64,000 nucleotides of DNA from CAYYFX01 sp964571855 (GTDB lineage: Bacteria > ARS69): NCBI GenBank assembly GCA_964571855.1, contig CAZNDO010000019.1, positions 5,101 through 69,100 of the forward strand, in the 5' to 3' direction. The translations under genes and the position numbers were made by a program. Position 1 is the first letter of the stretch; every line of letters begins with the position of its first letter. Of this stretch, positions 59,231 to 64,000 are shown piece by piece. The notes beneath the pieces were generated by a model that had not been told where the DNA came from, made no database searches, and worked only from the letters and a program-made list of their open reading frames with translations.

Positions 59231-59857
59231 CTACGGCCGACGTTCCCCCGGGCGCGCGAGCGCCGTGAAGCGGCTCTCGAGGTCCTTGATGAAGCGGCGC
59301 AAGTCCACGGCGGAAACCCCCGCCGGAATCCGCGCATCGTCCCCGATCTGCACCGAGGACAGGATCCACGCGAGTTGCGCCGCGGAGACCCCGCCGTCCT
59401 TCCGAGCGGCCAGCGGCAAGCCCTGCTCCGCAGGCCGACCGGCGCGTTCGAGGAAGAAGACGTCCACGAGATCGCGCACCTCGGCCCGCGCCAGGATCGT
59501 GCAGAGCTTGTTCGCGAGAATCTCCTCCGCCGAGTCGGGCATGGCGGTGGCACTGCGCTCCTTCGCCGTGTCGCTCTGGGGTTCCTCCCGCCAGCGGGCG
59601 AGCAGGTACTCCCAGAACGCCCGCCGCCGCCCGAGGTGGCGGCTCAGGGCATTCCACTGCGCCCAGACCTCCTCCGGCGTGGTGAATCGCCAGACGTCCG
59701 GGTCGCGCGCCTCGCGGAGGATCTTCCCGAGCAGCCGGACGCGCTCCGGCTCGGACGCCGTCCTCAGCCGGTGCCGCAGTTCGGCCACCGTCATGGGATC
59801 GTCCCAGAGGAAGTACGGGATCGCGTCGTCGCGGTCGAGATCCGTGGAGAGGACCAT
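59231..59857 (-). CDS. Protein with AbiEii-like C-terminal domain, possibly a deletion fusion
   Basis: A 208-residue cytoplasmic protein. Residues 1-105 (PYFLWDDPMTVAELRHRLR, RDPDVWRFTTPEEVWAQWNA, LGRRRAFWEYLLARWREEP) resemble a small conserved protein often found next to AbiEii genes. Residues about 120-208 (EEILANKLCTILARAEVRDL, VDVFFLERAG, ARKDGGVSAAQLAWILS) match the C-terminal end of AbiEii/AbiGii-type nucleotidyltransferase toxins. The nucleotidyltransferase core (G-S, D-x-D) that should lie between them is missing. A fusion by internal deletion of two neighbouring genes would explain this; a toxin activity is therefore unlikely. It lies just downstream of element A. Confidence 0.6.
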   Translation of the reverse strand: MVLSTDLDRDDAIPYFLWDDPMTVAELRHRLRTASEPERVRLLGKILREARDPDVWRFTTPEEVWAQWNALSRHLGRRRAFWEYLLARWREEPQSDTAKERSATAMPDSAEEILANKLCTILARAEVRDLVDVFFLERAGRPAEQGLPLAARKDGGVSAAQLAWILSSVQIGDDARIPAGVSAVDLRRFIKDLESRFTALARPGERRP

Positions 59858-59909
59858 GGCTCCCGGCCCTCCGGCGGCTCGAGGGCGAGCCGCCGGGCTC
59901 ACGAGGAAG

Positions 59910-60087
59910 TGGTGGAGGCGGTGGGAGTTGAACCCACAGAGCGCCAAGAACGCAAGGCCCTGCGGGACAACGACTTATCCGGCTAACCGCCCGACGTGCC
60001 GCCGGTTGCGCCGTCTCCTCGCGTCCCCCGGCGTCCACGGGAGTCTACCCGAGTCGTCCCCAGTCGGGGAGAGATTCGGGAGACGGA
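59910..60087 (-). repeat. 178-bp element A with tRNA-like 3' end encoding ACCA (second of a pair)
   Basis: On the minus strand it begins at the base following the stop of the 60088-60615 gene and ends with a perfect T-arm (GTGGG-TTCAACT-CCCAC, 59937-59921), CGCCTCC and ACCA (ending at 59910), as tRNAs and tmRNAs do. The matching 5' acceptor strand pairs poorly and no anticodon arm is visible. Near its 5' end is a hairpin TCCCC-AGTC-GGGGA (60056-60069), whose counterpart in element B has a compensating stem. It fills most of the 230-base gap. The alignment with element B has no insertions or deletions at an offset of 6,337. Confidence 0.6.
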
Positions 60088-60615
60088 TCACCGCCGCGGA
60101 GCTGCCGGCACCCTCCGCCACGTCACATCGATCGTGCCGGACGAGAGCCCACCGAGCCGTGACACGTCCGCCTGGGTCAGCCCCGACTCCTCTGCACCGT
60201 CCGCGGCCAACACGAACCCGTACGCCTCGAACCCGCCCTCCACGATCTCCTTCACCACCGTCGTCACGTCGATGACGACCGGGCCGGGCTCCGCGAGATT
60301 GACCTCCGCGTGCGACCACAGCTCGGTGTCATACCGAAGGGGGCCCGTGCCGCTCCACGCGGCGGTCACGGGGTAGACGCGGACCGTCAGCGCCCGCGCG
60401 ACACCCTCCCCCGATCGCTCAAACCGAAGAGTGGCCTTCCGGACAGCAGCGCCCGAAGGGAGGTTCGGGGTCCAGCGGAAGAACACCTGGGCCCCGCCGC
60501 GCCCATCCGACGCCGTCGCCACGTCCGTGACAACACGACTCAAACGCTCCGCCGCAACTGGGCCAGCCAGCATGAGCCCCACGCCGATCGCGATGCAGAC
60601 GAAGTGATATCTCAC
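60088..60615 (-). CDS. Small exported DNRLRE-like beta-sandwich protein
   Basis: A 175-residue exported protein with signal YHFVCIAIGVGLMLAGPVAA. The rest resembles the DNRLRE/CBM96-like sandwich: AQVFFRWTPNLPSGAAVRKA, LTVRVYPVTAAWSGTGPLRY, PVVIDVTTVVKEIVEGGFEA, YGFVLAADGAEESG. Such domains are common as accessory modules of surface proteins. GTG at 60615 overlaps the beta-helix stop (GTGA). Last gene of operon 2, followed immediately by element A. Confidence 0.65.
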   Translation of the reverse strand: MRYHFVCIAIGVGLMLAGPVAAERLSRVVTDVATASDGRGGAQVFFRWTPNLPSGAAVRKATLRFERSGEGVARALTVRVYPVTAAWSGTGPLRYDTELWSHAEVNLAEPGPVVIDVTTVVKEIVEGGFEAYGFVLAADGAEESGLTQADVSRLGGLSSGTIDVTWRRVPAAPRR

Positions 60616-61949
60616 CGTGGCCCCCCTTCCTCGCCGCGGTATGCGGCCTTCACCTGACTCCACGTCGATGGAACTACGGAAATCGTGCCACACTCTTCCC
60701 CGAACGCGCCGATGAGCCCGCAGCCAAGCGAGCCCTCCGGCAAGCACGGCGAACCGGGCGTCAATCCGAACTCGCCGGCCGACGGATCGCACAGCAGCGG
60801 ATCCACCATGCGGTCCGTCTCCCACGGCGCGTACCCGAACTCATTGAGCCAATAGACGTTGCAGGACATCGTGACCGGACCAGCCCGGTACACGGCACCG
60901 TTCCCCGAAGGGTTCGCAAGGAAGACATTGTTCGAGGCCGTGCCCGTCGCTCCGGAAGTGAGATCCAGCGCGGCACCGTATCCGCCCGCAGCCCGGTTGT
61001 CGTAGAAGGTGTTTCCACGGATCAGGACTGGACCCGCAGCACGGAGCCCACCCCCGATCCCGTTTCCCCCTGCCGCCGTGTTCCCCCAGAAGAGGCACCC
61101 CTCGACTACCTTCGGTGTCGTGGGGAACCCGGAGATGCCGAGCCCCCCGGAACTGCTCCCCCCGCCCACATTGCGTACGAAGCGGCAGTTCCTGACGGTC
61201 GAACCGCCGTGGTGGTTCCCGACACTGAGTGCACCCGTCCCAGTGCCCCAACAGTCTTCAAAGGTGCAGTCCTCGATGTGCGAGGACTCCGCGACTCCGC
61301 CCGCCACGCCGTCGAGCCACACGGCGAGGCTGCCGCAGGCGCGGAACGTACATCCGAACATCTCGATCCGACCGTTGGAGTGGTAGATGGCTCCGCCCCC
61401 GGATGCAAGGCAGTTGACGAAGTCGCAGTGCTCAAGTCGCAGGTCCGTGTTCGCGGCGATTCCTGCTCCCGTGCTGTTCCCGGCGTCCATGTCACGGAAG
61501 ACACAGTCCCGGAACGTGATCAAGCCCCCGAACGCCGTCAGCACCCCATGCGAATAGTCGCCTGGGCGCACACCCGTGATTGTGAACCCCTCGACGATCG
61601 TGTCACCCGACACCAGATACAGCATGTACAGCACATTCGGGATCGGCCCCGCCGCTTGCTGCATATCGATCACTGTCACGCCCGGGCCCCCCTCGGAACG
61701 GAGCGTGACGCCGTCCGAGAAGAACACGCAAGCAGTCGTGGCGACACCTGTGGGAGCGCGGGTTTGGGCGTCGGTATAGATCCCGGGAGCCACGAGGACT
61801 TCGTCCCCCGCCACGCTGACGTCCATGGCTGCCTGGATCGTCGGGTACTCTGAAGGAACCCGGCGTGTCGTCGCCGCCACGGCGTCGGCGGAGGCCACCG
61901 AGGCCACCGCCAGCGCTGCCATGGGCACCCCGAACCAATGACGATCCAC
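60612..61949 (-). CDS. Secreted parallel beta-helix protein of operon 2, W-x-x-K-x-x-YR tail
   Basis: A 445-residue exported beta-helix protein: short signal ending ADAVAA, RVPSEYPTIQAAMDVSVAGD (the usual DUF1565-type opening), rungs with FRDCVFRDMDAG, IEDCTFEDCWGTG and VEGCLFWGNTAAG, then DPLLCD, GCGLIGAFGEECGTISV and VPSTWSQVKAAYRGEEGGPR. It is more distant from the operon 1 trio than they are from each other, but keeps the end block. GTG at 61949 is chosen for the ribosome site AGGTGAGG upstream; eight bases separate it from the upstream stop. ATG at 61922 is an alternative. Confidence 0.82.
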   Translation of the reverse strand: MDRHWFGVPMAALAVASVASADAVAATTRRVPSEYPTIQAAMDVSVAGDEVLVAPGIYTDAQTRAPTGVATTACVFFSDGVTLRSEGGPGVTVIDMQQAAGPIPNVLYMLYLVSGDTIVEGFTITGVRPGDYSHGVLTAFGGLITFRDCVFRDMDAGNSTGAGIAANTDLRLEHCDFVNCLASGGGAIYHSNGRIEMFGCTFRACGSLAVWLDGVAGGVAESSHIEDCTFEDCWGTGTGALSVGNHHGGSTVRNCRFVRNVGGGSSSGGLGISGFPTTPKVVEGCLFWGNTAAGGNGIGGGLRAAGPVLIRGNTFYDNRAAGGYGAALDLTSGATGTASNNVFLANPSGNGAVYRAGPVTMSCNVYWLNEFGYAPWETDRMVDPLLCDPSAGEFGLTPGSPCLPEGSLGCGLIGAFGEECGTISVVPSTWSQVKAAYRGEEGGPR

Positions 61950-61957
61950 CGGTGACC

Positions 61958-64000
61958 TCACCTGAGTAGGGAGACCTTCCGCGTCTCCAAGAACCCCTTC
62001 GGGCCGCGGACCCTGAGGAAGTAGATGCCAGCGGCCAACTCCGCTCCGTCCTGGCTCCGACCGTTCCATTCTACCCGATACCGGCCGGCCGTTCCCAGGT
62101 CCTGGCGCGTCGTCCACACGCGCCGTCCCGCCACATCGAAGATCTCGGCCTCATACCGCCCGACGGCTTCCGCTGGCACGGCAAGCGCGACCGCCATCCC
62201 GCGCCGGTTCGGATTCGGAAATGGTGCTCCCAGTTCCAGCACCTGCGGGCCTGCTGCCACTGACGCTTCCGCCGAACCGCCCCCCTCAGGTGCCATCCCG
62301 TGACGGCCGCCCGCCGCCATCGACGAACTGCCGCCTCCGGGAGCGACCAGCCAACATCCATCGGGTAGAGGTTCTGCCAATGCCAGATCATCCAGGTACC
62401 CTTGGAAGTTCACCAGAGCCGAGTCCGGAGCGATCCTGCTTGTGATCTTCGCTACGGTGACCGACGAGGTGTCTGCAAGCAGCGTGTCCGCGAACCAGAA
62501 GTTGTTTCGGGCGTCCAGAGTGTCGGTCGCGGTCGGATCGTTCTCAACAATAAAGTTCGTGGATAGAGGATTCACGCTCAGCCGGTTCTGCCCGCGCTCC
62601 GAGATCGTCTTTGGCCCCAGCTTCGTCTTGACCGCATCGTCCGTCCTGAGTGCGAACAGTTCGCTGCTTGCTACCAGGGCCTCCAGCGCATTATGCTTGA
62701 ACCGTATCGCCGCTCCCGTTGGTTCGTGATCCCGGTAGATGTCCACCGCACGCCGGTTTCCCACAACCCGGTTGCACCCAACAGTCACGTCCGCCGACTG
62801 CACAAACTCCATGCCCACCTTCTCCCACGCCTGAACCCAGTTTCCGACGATGTCGATGGATCGCTCATTCCCACCGCAGAGCCAGCTCGCGCGGACTCCA
62901 ACATAGTCGTCTCCCAGGTCCAAGTTCGTACCGGGTCCGAATACGTACGTGTCCTCGATCCAGAGGGTCTGGTCATCGGCGGGCGTTGTCTGGCAGAGCG
63001 CCTTCGTGAACCCCAGCGAGATCCCGGTGCCGCCGGAAGCCGTCTCGAGCCCCCCCAAGTCCACAATGGAGTCCAGAATGCTGACCTCCTCGGCGTTGTC
63101 CACGTAGATGCCTGTCGTTCCGAGTGAGGCGTGCAATCCAAAACCACGCTCCACGACGCACTCGTTGACGACGGCTCCCGTTCCGACACTTCCCTGGATC
63201 CACACGCCGACGTCCGCAAAGGAGTGAATGTGGCTGTCCTCCAGAAGCGTCAGGCTATCCGGATACGACATGAAGATCGGGTTCGCCGCATAGCCCACAT
63301 CCGCGTACCGCACCTCGCTGCCGGACGCCGACGACGTGAAGAGGATCCCTCCCCAATCGCCCCCGGCGGATGAGTCCGTCACCGCCGTCGGTGACTGGGG
63401 CCAGAAGCGCACCACATCTCCTTCGTCGTCGCTACCGTTCGTGAACAGGCGTCCCGAGACGATGAGGTCTACCCTGCCCACCTCCCCAACCGGGGCGTCT
63501 TGAAGGGACTGCTTCCGCGCCACTACGTTCGTGCGCACAAGCTCCCACACACCCGGCGTCCTCACGAACCCCGTGTCGGGCGTGCAGCTGCCCGACGTCC
63601 AGTATCCCTCGGGAATCCACACGTCCGTGCTATCCAGCAGGACCTGCATGGGAACTGCGGGCGAGAGCATCAGGGGAGCCATTGGATGGCCGGAGCCCGA
63701 GAACGAGAGGTGGCTCAGGCTGGGCGCACACGCGTCCCCGATCTCGATGGCCGTCGCCGCGCGCTCGAACGTCGCGTACGCTACGGAGCTGTATGGTTGA
63801 AGGCAACCGAAGTACCCGTAGCTGCTCCCCCGGCAGCCCTCTAGCTCGAATCGCATACCCTTCCACCCGATAGCGGTTGGGTCCGAGCTGACGCCATACT
63901 CACCAGAGCCCAAGTAGTGTTCCCATCCGTCATCCGCGGTGGTCGTCTGAGGTGCCCCCCGGAATCTGATCCACCCGCTATGAGGGTCCGGTACAGTCCC
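61958..64000 (-). CDS. Secreted beta-helix protein with FlgD-like tail (N-terminus outside window)
   Basis: At least 680 residues; the frame is open to the right edge so start and signal are missing. The body is a right-handed beta-helix (GDWGGILFTSSASGSEVRY, LLEDSHIHSFADVGVWIQGS, VNECVVERGFGLHASLGTTG, DIVGNWVQAWEKVGMEFV). It ends with the FlgD-like module (GAPFPNPNRRGMAVALAV, FDVAGRRVWTTRQDLG, GIYFLRVRG) rather than the W-x-x-K-x-x-YR motif of its neighbour. Both types of tail therefore occur in one operon. Codon use shows much lower G+C than genes before 50 kb. Probably first or early gene of operon 2. Confidence 0.82.
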   Translation of the reverse strand, partial: GTVPDPHSGWIRFRGAPQTTTADDGWEHYLGSGEYGVSSDPTAIGWKGMRFELEGCRGSSYGYFGCLQPYSSVAYATFERAATAIEIGDACAPSLSHLSFSGSGHPMAPLMLSPAVPMQVLLDSTDVWIPEGYWTSGSCTPDTGFVRTPGVWELVRTNVVARKQSLQDAPVGEVGRVDLIVSGRLFTNGSDDEGDVVRFWPQSPTAVTDSSAGGDWGGILFTSSASGSEVRYADVGYAANPIFMSYPDSLTLLEDSHIHSFADVGVWIQGSVGTGAVVNECVVERGFGLHASLGTTGIYVDNAEEVSILDSIVDLGGLETASGGTGISLGFTKALCQTTPADDQTLWIEDTYVFGPGTNLDLGDDYVGVRASWLCGGNERSIDIVGNWVQAWEKVGMEFVQSADVTVGCNRVVGNRRAVDIYRDHEPTGAAIRFKHNALEALVASSELFALRTDDAVKTKLGPKTISERGQNRLSVNPLSTNFIVENDPTATDTLDARNNFWFADTLLADTSSVTVAKITSRIAPDSALVNFQGYLDDLALAEPLPDGCWLVAPGGGSSSMAAGGRHGMAPEGGGSAEASVAAGPQVLELGAPFPNPNRRGMAVALAVPAEAVGRYEAEIFDVAGRRVWTTRQDLGTAGRYRVEWNGRSQDGAELAAGIYFLRVRGPKGFLETRKVSLLR

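Noticed and set aside
59910..60260. tmRNA (ssrA) gene
   Set aside because: The 3' end CCACCGCCTCCACCA is tmRNA-like, but the expected 5' GGGGGC...TTCGAC start is not found within 350 bases, where the 60088-60615 coding sequence lies, and two copies would be unusual.
1..64000. CRISPR arrays, insertion sequences, rRNA genes
   Set aside because: No regularly spaced repeats of 25-40 bases, no transposase-like protein and no rRNA sequence were found on either strand by reading.

Overview
The window is a high-GC, densely packed bacterial segment (a 60-base line at 10501-10560 holds 48 G+C). Six secreted proteins end in an FlgD-like/type-IX-like C-terminal module (NPxS..., V.D..GR.V, W.GRD..G.....G.Y). 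Multiheme cytochromes, a split Rieske/cytochrome b complex and lamin-tail, FG-GAP, LVIVD and beta-helix surface proteins are also present. This mix suggests an uncultured Gram-negative lineage of the Eisenbacteria/FCB-related type. The phylum is an inference; no marker gene here proves it.

Layout. 1-5.4 kb (minus): housekeeping genes (purine nucleoside phosphorylase cut by the left edge, DivIVA-domain protein, YggT, YggS/PLPBP, thymidine kinase, hotdog thioesterase), then a secreted FlgD-tailed protein and a frameshifted gene. 5.5-10.9 kb: a B12-type radical SAM enzyme, a secreted FG-GAP/UnbV protein and an unusual HTH plus zinc-ribbon regulator. 10.9-17.9 kb (minus): a heavy-metal efflux operon (Cys-rich leader protein, CusC-, CusB-, CusA-like genes, cupredoxin lipoprotein) behind a good promoter with a hairpin at its start site. 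18-19.6 kb: Pit phosphate transporter with its DUF47 partner. 19.8-21.9 kb: a secreted FlgD-tailed protein. 22.1-34 kb (plus): a ten-gene respiratory cluster with 16 c-type haem motifs, a Rieske protein, split cytochrome b, an Fe-S flavoprotein and a molybdopterin-family protein, facing a NapH/NosR-like polyferredoxin fused to TPRs. 36-41 kb: LarA-like racemase, a double glycosyltransferase with a small coupled partner, and a double aspartyl-protease-like protein. 41-50 kb: secreted endonuclease I/lamin-tail protein, membrane spermidine-synthase-like protein, a second aspartyl-protease-like protein and a glycosyltransferase-TPR membrane protein. 50-64 kb: a lower-GC accessory region (35 of 60 G+C at 62641-62700) of secreted beta-propeller and parallel beta-helix proteins in tightly overlapping operons.

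How it fits together. The 22-34 kb operon looks like an extended quinol-oxidising bc-type complex that feeds periplasmic multihaem proteins and possibly an outer-membrane conduit. A flavoprotein and a Mo-pterin-type subunit suggest branching to NAD(P)H or to a small-molecule redox couple. The 53.8-64 kb operons encode surface beta-helix proteins, most of which share a second, apparently undescribed C-terminal motif (CGTTA..., then W-[GS]-x-[VIL]-K-x-x-Y-R). The two beta-helix operons are each followed on the same strand by a 178-bp element with a tRNA-like 3' end. The two elements align without a single gap, 6,337 bp apart, and bound the first operon like attachment-site repeats. These elements and the C-terminal motif are the most novel signals I found.
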